Counted from the first letter of the stretch, positions 6,220 through 11,801 are shown. The stretch is DNA of 11,801 nt from Cacconaster sp045601245 (GCA_045601245.1 JAZRZH010000027.1:1-11801), one strand, 5' to 3'. Notes: generated by a model not told the origin, from the sequence alone. Program-made: numbers and translations.

Positions 6220-7953
6220 ATGACCAAGATTCCCGAAAAATTCACCTACCCATTCTGTTATACGCCGAATCCGATGATTGTGGAGGCGGCGGAGGGGCTG
6301 ATTGCGCGGATTGATGCGGATGAACAGCTGCACGCCCTGTTTGCCGAAGGCAAGATGATGGGTGTGCTGATGGTGCAGGACTCGGTGCTCTCAGGTGATG
6401 CGGGCAAAGCCGCGCCGGAGACCGGCAGTGAGACTGGCAGCGAGACCGGCCCTGAGCCCGGCATAGAGCCAGGCCCAGAACTAGGTCCAGAGCCCGGCGG
6501 CATTAGCTTCCTCTATGGGTTTTCAGGTCTGGCGGGCGGGCGCAGCATGGTCGAAGGCTTCGTGCCGCCAATCTTCGACACTACGGCGGTGAACATCAAT
6601 GCCACCTCACATGAAGATTCGATACGCCTGCAGAATTGGCTGTTTGACCAATATGTCGTTATGAACGCCTGGGGCGAAACCCGCACCATACGGGAGATAT
6701 TCGCCGACCGGGGGCTCATCCCGCCGGGAGGGACAGGCGACTGCGCCGCACCGAAACTTCTGCAGTACGCATACCTGCACCATCTCAAGCCCCTTGCCAT
6801 GGGCGAATTCTGGTACGGGGCCTCACCCGCATCGGAAGTACGCCGGCAGGGATGCTTCTACCCATCCTGTACCGGCAAATGCGGTCCTCTGCTCGGTTTT
6901 ATGATGCAGGGACTCGATGTCGAGCCCAACCCTCTGGACAATGACAACTTGTGGACTCTCTCCGAGCCTGTCGTACGCTACGAAGACTCCTGGCTAATAG
7001 TCGTGGAAAAGCCTTCCGGAATGCTTTCCGTACCGGGCCGCACGTCCCGCCGCTACCTTGTGGACTGGCTTGAAGATTATTGCAGGGCAGGAAATTCATC
7101 GACAAAGCCAGGGGCCGCAGAATCGGCTAATGCGACTTCAAGCGGCAGTCCGAACCCGGCTGGCGGGCCCGGAATAACCGCAGGCACAACGATTTTCCCA
7201 GTACACAGACTGGATATGGACACCTCGGGTCTTATGGTCTATGCAAAGAGCCCTGAAGCCCAGGCCGAACTGCGGAGACAGTTCGAGGAACGAGAAGTAC
7301 GCAAGCAGTATCTGGCCTTGTTATGCCCGGCGGGCGGCGCAGGCGATGGCGGAGCAAGCGGAGCAATCGGAGCAATCGGAGAGGCCGGAGCAATCGGAGC
7401 AGGAGCAGCAAGCGGAGGAGTCGGAGCAAGCGGAGCAGCAGAAGCAGGCGGAGCCGCCGAAGTAGCCGGAGTAGCCGAAGAGGCCGGAGCCACTGGCGTT
7501 TCCGAAGCAGGCGGGAGCGGGAGCAGCTGCGCCAGGGCCTTCAAGCCGGGGGACAGTGGAAAAATATCCCTGCCGCTGATGCTGGATTATTATGACAGGC
7601 CGAGGCAGAAGGTCGATTTTGAAGAGGGCAAGCCAGCCGTCACCGGATATGAGATACTGCGCGAACTGCCAGGAGGCTACCTAGAAGTACGATTCACTCC
7701 ATTCACCGGCAGGACGCATCAGCTGCGCGTACACGCCGCACACACACTCGGTCTCGGCCGTCCGATCGTCGGCGACCGCCTCTACGGAGGACAGATATAC
7801 GGCTCCGCCGCCGGAACACCAGCGGACGGGGCAGCAGCAGGGGCACCCGCAGCAGGAGCCTCCGGACGACTGATGCTGCACGCCTCTCTCCTCTCCTTCC
7901 GCCACCCTATGACAGGCAGCAGGATGCAGTTCAGTTCCGGCTTCCCGGCCTGA
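6220..7953 (+). CDS. RluA-family pseudouridine synthase with extended N-terminus and low-complexity insertions
   Basis: A 577-residue enzyme predicted to isomerise uridine to pseudouridine in rRNA or tRNA. The catalytic motif HRLDMDTSG is at 329-337, with Asp332 the expected nucleophile. Flanking RluA motifs are intact: VVEKPSGMLSVPG (261-273), AELRRQFEEREVRKQYLAL (349-367), and FTGRTHQLRVHAAH...PIVGDRLYG (495-523). An N-terminal domain of about 240 residues holds GTGDCAAPKLLQYA (171-184), MGEFWYG (194-200) and several cysteines (211, 217, 221), a layout I associate with the long RluA-like proteins of about 550 residues. Four Gly/Ala/Pro/Ser/Glu-rich inserts sit at about 59-94, 291-324, 371-438 and 529-548, between conserved motifs, so the fold is probably intact. 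RNA target unknown. The ATG follows an A-rich leader, and the gene is convergent with the next. Confidence 0.9.
   Translation: MTKIPEKFTYPFCYTPNPMIVEAAEGLIARIDADEQLHALFAEGKMMGVLMVQDSVLSGDAGKAAPETGSETGSETGPEPGIEPGPELGPEPGGISFLYGFSGLAGGRSMVEGFVPPIFDTTAVNINATSHEDSIRLQNWLFDQYVVMNAWGETRTIREIFADRGLIPPGGTGDCAAPKLLQYAYLHHLKPLAMGEFWYGASPASEVRRQGCFYPSCTGKCGPLLGFMMQGLDVEPNPLDNDNLWTLSEPVVRYEDSWLIVVEKPSGMLSVPGRTSRRYLVDWLEDYCRAGNSSTKPGAAESANATSSGSPNPAGGPGITAGTTIFPVHRLDMDTSGLMVYAKSPEAQAELRRQFEEREVRKQYLALLCPAGGAGDGGASGAIGAIGEAGAIGAGAASGGVGASGAAEAGGAAEVAGVAEEAGATGVSEAGGSGSSCARAFKPGDSGKISLPLMLDYYDRPRQKVDFEEGKPAVTGYEILRELPGGYLEVRFTPFTGRTHQLRVHAAHTLGLGRPIVGDRLYGGQIYGSAAGTPADGAAAGAPAAGASGRLMLHASLLSFRHPMTGSRMQFSSGFPA
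7330..7533 (+). repeat. GGAGCA-type low-complexity tract inside the pseudouridine synthase gene
   Basis: About 200 bases dominated by degenerate GGAGCA, GGAGCAATC and GCCGGAGTA units, encoding Gly-Ala-Ile/Glu/Val runs at residues 371-438. All three plus-strand frames stay open through most of it, as expected of a short-unit expansion. Lengths are in frame with the enzyme, which stays intact. Replication slippage is the likely origin. Related but less repetitive blocks lie at 6394-6501, 7090-7191 and 7804-7863. Confidence 0.75.
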
Positions 7954-7980
7954 ATCCGGACGAAACCGCAATGCCGCAGC

Positions 7981-8445
7981 CTACTTCCGCCTACCTCTTC
8001 CCCTCTTTGCCGGGGCGGCAGGACGGAAGTCGCGGAGCGTGGCGTTCTTCATTTCGACCACGCGGAAATCATAGATGGTGCGGCGGCCGCTGACAGAGAG
8101 CGTGTCGCCCTGCTTGATGCGGTGGCGCATGTACGCGCCCATCCCCTGCTCGTCATAGAGCCCGAAGATCAGCACCTCGCCGGTCGCGTCCTTGATATAG
8201 AAACTCCCGTAATTCTCGTTGCGCACAGTACTGACTGTTCCGTTCAGGGTGTGCCAGGCCGTGTCACTGTCCGGCAGACTGCGAAACTCAGCCACGGTCA
8301 TTCCGAGGGGTTCGGCGGCAGAACGGCCCCGTGTATCCCACGTCGCACGGCGCACCCTGGCAATAACGTCAAGAGTATCCGTTGTCTGCGACAATGCGCA
8401 AAATGACACGCACAACAAAGCTATTATCGAGAAAAATCTTTTCAT
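7981..8445 (-). CDS. Secreted OB-fold-like protein, function unknown
   Basis: A 154-residue protein starting at 8445 with a clear Sec signal peptide (Lys-Arg, then a hydrophobic run, probable cleavage near Ser19-Gln20). No good lipobox is present, so it is probably periplasmic. The mature part has a beta-rich segment (about 66-135: HTLNGTVSTVRNENYGSFYI, DATGEVLIFGLYD, GDTLSVSGRRT) that looks like an OB fold of the nucleic-acid-binding/BOF kind. The tail is basic (KRGRGRRK). The frame extends 14 codons upstream, but the longer form lacks a proper signal n-region and begins upstream of the promoter motif. It is divergent from tRNA-Cys and convergent with the pseudouridine synthase, leaving 27 bases in which no terminator is seen. 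Ligand and role cannot be told. Confidence 0.75.
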   Translation of the reverse strand: MKRFFSIIALLCVSFCALSQTTDTLDVIARVRRATWDTRGRSAAEPLGMTVAEFRSLPDSDTAWHTLNGTVSTVRNENYGSFYIKDATGEVLIFGLYDEQGMGAYMRHRIKQGDTLSVSGRRTIYDFRVVEMKNATLRDFRPAAPAKRGRGRRK

Positions 8446-8462
8446 TCGAAACAATTTTATCA

Positions 8463-8470
8463 CAAAGGTA
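8463..8470 (-). promoter_or_regulatory. -7 promoter element of the OB-fold-like protein gene
   Basis: Reads TACCTTTG on the minus strand, an exact TAnnTTTG match, 17 bases upstream of the ATG at 8445. That implies a very short leader. No -33 TTTG is seen at the standard spacing. Its location favours the shorter start. Confidence 0.55.
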
Positions 8471-8490
8471 GCATTACTTGAAAACAATTA

Positions 8491-8521
8491 TTTGCCCTTT
8501 ACAAAAAAATATATACCTTTG
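8491..8521 (+). promoter_or_regulatory. Bacteroidota promoter of tRNA-Cys (TTTG-N19-TACCTTTG)
   Basis: TTTG at 8491-8494, then exactly 19 bases, then TACCTTTG at 8514-8521, matching both boxes of the Bacteroidota vegetative promoter. The tRNA begins 11 bases after the -7 box. This is the cleanest promoter in the window and the best phylum marker. Confidence 0.88.
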
Positions 8522-8532
8522 CAGTCACAAAT

Positions 8533-8603
8533 GGTGCTTGGGCCGGGAGGTTAGGCACTGGTCTGCAAAACCAGGTAGAGCGGTTCAATTCCGCTAGGCA
8601 CCT
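8533..8603 (+). tRNA. tRNA-Cys (anticodon GCA)
   Basis: A 71-base tRNA folds fully. The acceptor stem is GGTGCTT (8533-8539) with AGGCACC (8596-8602), with one G-T pair. The D stem is GCC/GGC (8542-8544, 8554-8556). The anticodon stem is CTGGT/ACCAG with loop CTGCAAA and anticodon GCA at 8565-8567. The T stem is AGCGG/CCGCT around TTCAATT. The discriminator base is U73 (8603), the cysteine-tRNA identity base. The 3' CCA is not encoded and must be added after transcription. Confidence 0.97.
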
Positions 8604-8609
8604 CAGAGA

Positions 8610-8641
8610 CCCCTTCGGAAGCATTCCGGAGGGGTTTTCTT
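8610..8641 (+). terminator. Intrinsic terminator of tRNA-Cys
   Basis: An 11-bp stem (8610-8620 with 8624-8634, one G-T wobble) closes a three-base loop GCA and is followed by TTTTCTT. It starts 7 bases after the tRNA and ends just before the exonuclease gene, so that gene probably needs its own promoter or read-through. Confidence 0.88.
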
Positions 8642-8653
8642 ATATATCAGGTA

Positions 8654-9148
8654 ATGCTCAACTTCGCCGCCATAGATTTCGAGACCGCAAACGAATGCCA
8701 GTCAAGCGTCTGCTCCGTCGGCATCGTAGTGGTGCGCGACGGCGAAATAGCGGATGAATTCTACTCGCTGATCCATCCGGAGCCGGAATATTACCAGTGG
8801 TTCTGCAAGCGCGTTCACGGACTTTGCGAACGCGACACCGAGGACGCGCCGGTCTTCCCGTATGTGTGGGAGCAGGTCGAGCCGTACATCGAAGGTCTGC
8901 CGCTGGTCGCGCACAATGCCAGGTTCGACGAGGGATGCCTCAAAGCCGCGTTCCGCACATACCGGATGGATTATCCCGATTATCAATTCTATGACACCCT
9001 GGAGGCATCACGCCGTCAATTCGGCCACACCCTGCCCAATCACCAGCTCCAGACCGTAGCCGCCGCCTGCGGCTTCAACCTCACCGACCATCACAACGCC
9101 CTCGCCGATGCGGAAGCCTGCGCTGCGATAGCGGTGAAGATACTGTAG
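8654..9148 (+). CDS. DnaQ-like 3'-5' exonuclease (DEDDh)
   Basis: A 164-residue stand-alone exonuclease domain resembling DNA polymerase III epsilon. Exo I is FAAIDFET (Asp8, Glu10), exo II is AHNARFDEGCL (Asp92), and exo III is HNALADAEA (His147, Asp152), the DEDDh pattern with two-metal-ion catalysis. It lacks the C-terminal extension by which E. coli epsilon binds the polymerase, and the short length fits the many independent epsilon-like nucleases, which may act in repair, proofreading or RNA turnover. The ATG at 8654 gives the family start (LNFAAIDFETAN). No TAnnTTTG element lies between the tRNA terminator and the start, so its promoter is unclear. It is unrelated in subfamily to the DEDDy enzyme at 4116. 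Confidence 0.9.
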   Translation: MLNFAAIDFETANECQSSVCSVGIVVVRDGEIADEFYSLIHPEPEYYQWFCKRVHGLCERDTEDAPVFPYVWEQVEPYIEGLPLVAHNARFDEGCLKAAFRTYRMDYPDYQFYDTLEASRRQFGHTLPNHQLQTVAAACGFNLTDHHNALADAEACAAIAVKIL

Positions 9149-9173
9149 GGTGGCCCAATCTAAATATTTATTT

Positions 9174-9188
9174 TGGAATAATATTCCA
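9174..9188. promoter_or_regulatory. Palindrome upstream of higBA (candidate operator)
   Basis: TGGAATA-A-TATTCCA is a perfect 7+7 inverted repeat with one central base. It lies 16 bases upstream of the -7 element of the toxin-antitoxin operon. HigA-type antitoxins commonly repress their own promoter by binding such palindromes, so this is the leading operator candidate; binding is inferred. Confidence 0.55.
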
Positions 9189-9190
9189 TT

Positions 9191-9206
9191 TATGATAATT
9201 TTCATA
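9191..9206. promoter_or_regulatory. Second imperfect palindrome at the higBA promoter
   Basis: TATGATAA/TTTTCATA pairs at 7 of 8 positions and overlaps the first two bases of the -7 element. It is different in sequence from the palindrome at 9174, so the two are not repeats of one site. It may be an additional operator or an A/T-rich coincidence. Confidence 0.35.
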
Positions 9207-9212
9207 TCTTTG
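9205..9212 (+). promoter_or_regulatory. -7 promoter element of higBA
   Basis: TATCTTTG matches TAnnTTTG. It ends only four bases before the higB ATG at 9217, so transcription would begin at or next to the start codon, giving a leaderless or nearly leaderless mRNA. The element is also the centre of ATATC-TTTGC-GATAT (9204-9218), a perfect 5+5 inverted repeat that reaches into the start codon. Confidence 0.6.
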
Positions 9213-9216
9213 CGAT

Positions 9217-9510
9217 ATGAGAATTATTGCGATTAATACTCTTCGTGAGTATTGGGAGAAACATCCGGAAACTCAACAACCGCTGAGCGAATGGTATGTG
9301 AAAGCAAGTAGAGCCGAGTGGGAATCGTTCAATGATATGCGTGCGGATTTCAACTCCGTTGATTACGTTGGAAATCAGCACTATGTATTCAACATCAAAG
9401 GCAACAGGCACAGGCTTGTCGTAGCAGTGAAGTTTACGCCGAAACTGATATATATCAGATTTGTCGGAACTCACGAAGAGTATATGAAAATAGATGTAGC
9501 AAGCATATAG
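9217..9510 (+). CDS. higB: HigB family type II toxin (mRNA interferase)
   Basis: A 97-residue toxin of the HigB/RelE-like superfamily; relatives cleave mRNA on the ribosome until neutralised by HigA. Recognisable segments are the N-terminal RIIAINTLREYWEKHPE, the central VFNIKGNRHRLVVAVKF (57-73) and the C-terminal YIRFVGTHEEYMKID (79-93), which carry the basic and aromatic/His residues expected near the active site. Size is typical. It is the first gene of the pair; toxin before antitoxin is the usual HigBA order. The antitoxin gene begins two bases after its stop. The gene is A/T-richer than its neighbours, which fits acquisition by transfer. Confidence 0.92.
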   Translation: MRIIAINTLREYWEKHPETQQPLSEWYVKASRAEWESFNDMRADFNSVDYVGNQHYVFNIKGNRHRLVVAVKFTPKLIYIRFVGTHEEYMKIDVASI

Positions 9511-9512
9511 AC

Positions 9513-9878
9513 ATGGCACAGATCAAAAGCAAGGAGCAATACGATGCGATAATGGCGAGAATTGACGAACTATTCTTCGCCACAGACGAGAACACGCCCA
9601 AAAGCGACAAGCGTCTTCTGGAACTGGATGCTCTTTCCGCACTGGTGGAAGAATATGAAAAGGAGCACTTCCCTATCGAACCCCCTACTCTTCCCGCCAC
9701 CATCGTGGCCAGAATGAACGAACGGGACTATACACAAAAAGATCTGGCAGACTTGCTGGGCATTTCCGCTCCGAGACTTTGCGACATCATTGGTGGTAAG
9801 AAAAAGCCGACATACGATCAGGCCCGCACAATCTCGATGAAACTTGATATCGATCCATCAATTGTGTTGGCTCTATGA
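9513..9878 (+). CDS. higA: HigA-type antitoxin with helix-turn-helix domain
   Basis: A 121-residue antitoxin. The first roughly 55 residues are helical and charged (YDAIMARIDELFF, LLELDALSALVEEYEKEHF) and probably contact the toxin. Residues about 62-117 form an XRE-type HTH (QKDLADLLGISAPRLCDIIG, with recognition helix near 86-95), then a GGKKKPTYDQA turn typical of HigA. Expected roles are neutralising HigB and repressing the operon through the palindromes upstream. It lies two bases downstream of higB and is convergent with the membrane-protein gene, 18 bases from its stop, with no terminator seen between. Confidence 0.92.
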   Translation: MAQIKSKEQYDAIMARIDELFFATDENTPKSDKRLLELDALSALVEEYEKEHFPIEPPTLPATIVARMNERDYTQKDLADLLGISAPRLCDIIGGKKKPTYDQARTISMKLDIDPSIVLAL

Positions 9879-9896
9879 AAAAGAAACGAAGGGCCA

Positions 9897-10313
9897 TCAG
9901 TCAGCGTGAATGTCTGTGATATCATTGTAGTCGATGTCTGAAAAATCTCCGTCCAGGCCATCGTAGTAATCAACTATGTCGTAATAGTCTTCCTTGTCGA
10001 AATCGGTTCCGGACTTGCCGCTGCCGATGCCTTTCCGGGTGCGTTGCCCGACACTTCCGGACTTCAGGTTCCGTTCCATCTCCTCATAGCGGTCCAGGCC
10101 GTACTTCTTCCGCTCCCCAGGAGAAAGGGTTTCTCTCCTGGTTGAAGTCGGACGATTGTTCAGGCGTTCCCGAGTCTTCCTGGCATCGATATCTCCAATG
10201 ACCAGAAAGATGATTGTCAGAATCAACGGAGACAGAATGATCAGGAGCAAGATGATCTTTTCCTTGCTCATCCTGCCCTTGATATCCTTGAGCTTATCAG
10301 ATGATTTTCCCAT
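9897..10313 (-). CDS. Small single-span membrane protein with acidic Asp/Tyr-rich tail, function unknown
   Basis: A 138-residue protein of no family I recognise. A short basic N-terminus is followed by one strongly hydrophobic helix at about 20-39 (ILLLIILSPLILTIIFLVIG), probably a membrane anchor without a cleavage site. A basic, Arg-rich region follows (44-95, containing LSPGERKKYGLDRYEEMERN), then a tail crowded with Asp and Tyr (104-138). The charge split may mean self-association or a partner. By the positive-inside rule both flanks of the helix are basic, so orientation is unclear. Met15 is an alternative start. A promoter, a possible leader ORF and an inverted repeat lie upstream, after the WYL regulator gene. 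Confidence 0.65.
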   Translation of the reverse strand: MGKSSDKLKDIKGRMSKEKIILLLIILSPLILTIIFLVIGDIDARKTRERLNNRPTSTRRETLSPGERKKYGLDRYEEMERNLKSGSVGQRTRKGIGSGKSGTDFDKEDYYDIVDYYDGLDGDFSDIDYNDITDIHAD

Positions 10314-10339
10314 TGTTTAAAACAGTGGCCCGCATTGTC

Positions 10340-10393
10340 TTATTCGTCATTCCAGGTGTCGCCACCATTATTGTAAAATTCCCAGTATTCCAT
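10340..10393 (-). CDS. Possible 17-residue leader ORF upstream of the membrane-protein gene
   Basis: ATG at 10393, stop TAA at 10340-10342, encoding MEYWEFYNNGGDTWNDE. The ATG lies 21 bases downstream of the TACCTTTG element, a normal short Bacteroidota leader, and the stop is 26 bases before the membrane-protein ATG. It is the first ORF on the predicted transcript, although an overlapping frame begins four bases earlier. Four of 17 residues are Trp or Tyr. It may be a small protein, a regulatory leader peptide or chance; nothing but position supports it. Confidence 0.3.
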   Translation of the reverse strand: MEYWEFYNNGGDTWNDE

Positions 10394-10414
10394 TTCATCT
10401 CAATTATGATGATG

Positions 10415-10422
10415 CAAAGGTA
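10415..10422 (-). promoter_or_regulatory. -7 promoter element for the membrane-protein gene
   Basis: Reads TACCTTTG on the minus strand, an exact TAnnTTTG match. It gives a leader of about 95 bases before the ATG at 10313. The expected -33 position falls within the inverted repeat at 10433-10449. Confidence 0.55.
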
Positions 10423-10432
10423 AACCCGGAAA

Positions 10433-10449
10433 TTGACAAGTTTTGTCAA
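10433..10449. promoter_or_regulatory. Perfect inverted repeat, candidate operator
   Basis: TTGACAA-GTT-TTGTCAA, a perfect 7+7 repeat with a 3-base centre. It lies 10 bases upstream of the -7 element at 10415-10422, over the -33 zone. It is also about 24 bases past the WYL regulator stop, but no T run follows on the minus strand, so operator is favoured over terminator. The adjacent WYL regulator is the natural candidate to bind it; that is inference. Confidence 0.5.
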
Positions 10450-10472
10450 CAAATTATGCCACAGAAAAATAC

Positions 10473-11372
10473 CTAATCCAGAATATACTTTCCGGCATAT
10501 TCCTGAACATACTCCGCAAACTCCGGAGAATCCACAATCTGTATCTCCTTTGCCAGTCCGCAGTAGAATCTGCATACACCGGCAAAATCATAGATATCAG
10601 TCTCAAGGATCCAGTAAGATCCTTCCTTGCGGATATCCTTCTCTGCAAGCGGATACTCCTCGACAAGAAGATTCTTGGCCCTGAGGTCGAGGCGGAGTTT
10701 CACCTTTCTGGCATTCTTGCCCGACATCCGGAACACGTCGGTGCTCTGGCGGCGATGGCTGCCCTCGAATTCCCAGTCCTCATCGAGCAGTTCGACCTCC
10801 TTGATGCGCGAGATCTTGAAGACCTTGTTATGCAGGTCGCTCAGGTCGTAGGCCCAGACATCGATTAGGTTTGTGGAGAATGCGAACGGCTCAACGAGCC
10901 TATCTTTCACGGTCTCGCTCCTGGCGGACTCATAGCCTTTGAGACGGACTTTTTGCTTATTCTTGATGGCTTCCGACAGAGCCCGGATGGTGGCTGTGTT
11001 GCTCTTTTTGTCGACATATTCTACAATGCTGGTACTGTTGTAGATGGTGGCCAGCTTGCGTTTGAGGTTGGCCTTCAGATTGTTCGTCTGATCCAGATTG
11101 TCGATGAGGCTGTTGACAATATAGGCTTCTTCTTCGCTGAAATATATCAGGTTCTCGAAGTCCGGGGCCCTCTTTGGCATCTTGCCGAGCTTATAGACAT
11201 TGCCGTAGGGCTTGGATACGGCGGATCCGGAAGACTTGAACGTGTCGATGTACCGGTAGATGGTACGGTACGACATATTCAATTTCTCCGCGAGTTCGTC
11301 AATCGTGTAGTTGGTGTTGCTGGCCAGAAGCCTCATCAGGCGCAGCATCCGCTCTATTTTCGGTTGGTCCAT
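10473..11372 (-). CDS. WYL-domain transcriptional regulator
   Basis: A 299-residue regulator with the start placed at 11372 (MDQPKIERMLRLMRLL), where the family begins. A longer in-frame start at 11468 would run through the upstream gene. An N-terminal winged HTH lies at about 5-50 (YTIDELAEKLNMSYRTIYRY). The WYL domain lies at about 125-195, with VWAYDLSDLHNKVFKISRIKEV carrying the signature region in the variant form W-A-Y. A WCX-like C-terminal part follows (about 220-299, SYWILETDIYDFAG...). WYL domains bind ligands such as nucleic acids, and such proteins regulate DNA-damage responses, CRISPR and defence islands. It is the last gene of a probable three-gene unit, seven bases after the 81-residue ORF, and upstream of the candidate operator at 10433. 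Confidence 0.88.
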   Translation of the reverse strand: MDQPKIERMLRLMRLLASNTNYTIDELAEKLNMSYRTIYRYIDTFKSSGSAVSKPYGNVYKLGKMPKRAPDFENLIYFSEEEAYIVNSLIDNLDQTNNLKANLKRKLATIYNSTSIVEYVDKKSNTATIRALSEAIKNKQKVRLKGYESARSETVKDRLVEPFAFSTNLIDVWAYDLSDLHNKVFKISRIKEVELLDEDWEFEGSHRRQSTDVFRMSGKNARKVKLRLDLRAKNLLVEEYPLAEKDIRKEGSYWILETDIYDFAGVCRFYCGLAKEIQIVDSPEFAEYVQEYAGKYILD

Positions 11373-11379
11373 AATAAAT

Positions 11380-11625
11380 TTATTGTTTTTCAGGCCATTT
11401 AATGCTTGACCTCTTGATGTGCCAGGTACTGCCAATTTGATATGCCCACTCTCCAAATTCCCCGGCACGCAGAAGATCTCTTAATGGTAGCCCTTTTCGA
11501 AGGTCGCTGTCTTTAAGAAGTCCTGCTTTCTCCAGAATTTCTGCAGCTGCTGGTGCAGAAAGTTCGCTTATATGATTGAGGTCCATATAGCGGTCAAGGC
11601 ACTTAATAAGGTTATACTTTGGCAT
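11380..11625 (-). CDS. 81-residue protein, function unknown, co-transcribed with the WYL regulator
   Basis: I do not recognise a named family. The protein is soluble, with probable helices at about 4-20 and 23-35 (SAPAAAEILEKAG). It ends in GLPLRDLLRAGEFGEWAYQIGSTWHIKRS (45-73), a helix-plus-hairpin layout resembling small winged-helix or excisionase-like DNA-binding modules; that likeness is by eye only. It starts two bases after the stop of the gene to its right, and its stop lies seven bases before the WYL ATG, so the three are very probably translated from one mRNA. The spacing makes it a real gene rather than a chance ORF. Confidence 0.65.
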   Translation of the reverse strand: MPKYNLIKCLDRYMDLNHISELSAPAAAEILEKAGLLKDSDLRKGLPLRDLLRAGEFGEWAYQIGSTWHIKRSSIKWPEKQ

Positions 11626-11627
11626 GG

Positions 11628-11801
11628 CTAAAAATTATTCTCTATGTACTCAAGCAGTTCAGCAAATCCCGGATGAGACAAATTCAGGCTTCCTTGAGGC
11701 GGACGGTTCATTCCGTGTTCCTGCAGATGTACCATCGTCATCTTTTCAGAGTTTGTCTTCTCCAGAACCTTGAGCTTCATAAACCGATTATAGTTCCTGG
11801 T
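11628..11801 (-). CDS. Partial gene, 3' end only, function unknown
   Basis: An open frame enters from the right edge and encodes 57 residues before TAG at 11628-11630, ending FAELLEYIENNF. It is hydrophilic and has no recognisable domain; the segment HLQEHGMNRPPQGSLNLSHP is distinctive enough for a search. A Met codon at 11780 could also start a 50-residue complete protein, but the frame stays open to the window end, so a longer gene is more likely. It is two bases from the 81-residue ORF and heads the same apparent operon as the WYL regulator. Confidence 0.6.
   Translation of the reverse strand, partial: TRNYNRFMKLKVLEKTNSEKMTMVHLQEHGMNRPPQGSLNLSHPGFAELLEYIENNF

Noticed and set aside
5937..6333. 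Minus-strand frames with repeated peptides (GFGPWVPPTG / LGATNRLQSAF types) over the gap before the pseudouridine synthase
   Set aside because: The peptide repetition is explained by the 72-bp DNA repeat, the frames overlap the ends of two solid genes on the other strand, and no promoter or start supports them.
7232..7595. Frames rich in Leu-Arg, Arg-Ser or Glu-Gln-Ser runs on both strands
   Set aside because: These are other readings of the GGAGCA-type low-complexity tract inside the pseudouridine synthase gene; the conserved enzyme frame continues on both sides.
10297..10575. 92-codon minus-strand frame spanning the end of the WYL gene, the dyad and the start of the membrane-protein gene
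   Set aside because: It overlaps two better-supported genes and crosses the promoter and inverted repeat; its composition does not look coding.
11373..11468. A longer WYL regulator start at 11468
   Set aside because: The added 32 residues read the 3' part of the 81-residue gene in another frame and are unlike WYL regulator N-termini.

Overview
The window looks like the chromosome of a Bacteroidota bacterium, most likely order Bacteroidales. Several intergenic gaps carry the Bacteroidota -7 promoter motif TAnnTTTG, in one case with TTTG exactly 19 bases upstream. Genes lack obvious Shine-Dalgarno sequences and start after A/T-rich leaders, and the recognisable families fit that phylum. Genus cannot be decided by eye. 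Most of the window is moderately GC-rich; the toxin-antitoxin region (about 9150-9510) is visibly richer in A/T.

Left part (1-2483, minus strand): a two-gene unit, D-Ala-D-Ala ligase (ddl) followed by a UDP-glucose-6-dehydrogenase-type enzyme, ending at a strong bidirectional hairpin near position 80. Divergent from ddl is a plus-strand cluster (2614-5965): an unusual glutamate-racemase-like protein carrying a lipoprotein signal peptide, then an RNase D-like DEDDy exonuclease, then an RlmI-like rRNA methyltransferase whose ATG overlaps the previous stop. A 254-base gap with a 72-bp tandem hairpin repeat separates these from a RluA-family pseudouridine synthase swollen by four Gly/Ala/Pro-rich low-complexity insertions.

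Middle (7981-9878): a small secreted OB-fold-like protein (minus strand), a divergent tRNA-Cys(GCA) with a textbook Bacteroidota promoter and a terminator, a DEDDh exonuclease, and a HigB-HigA toxin-antitoxin pair whose promoter region holds three adjacent inverted repeats and may give a nearly leaderless mRNA.

Right part (9897-11801, minus strand): the 3' end of an unrecognised gene, an 81-residue protein and a WYL-domain regulator sit 2 and 7 bases apart and look like one operon. Downstream are a perfect 7+7 inverted repeat, a promoter, a possible 17-residue leader ORF and a small single-span membrane protein with an acidic tail. The regulator, repeat and membrane protein may form a small regulatory module.

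Most unusual items: the lipoprotein racemase beside ddl, the loop expansions in the RluA homologue, and the WYL regulator/inverted repeat/leader ORF/membrane protein arrangement. None can be called a new system from sequence alone.
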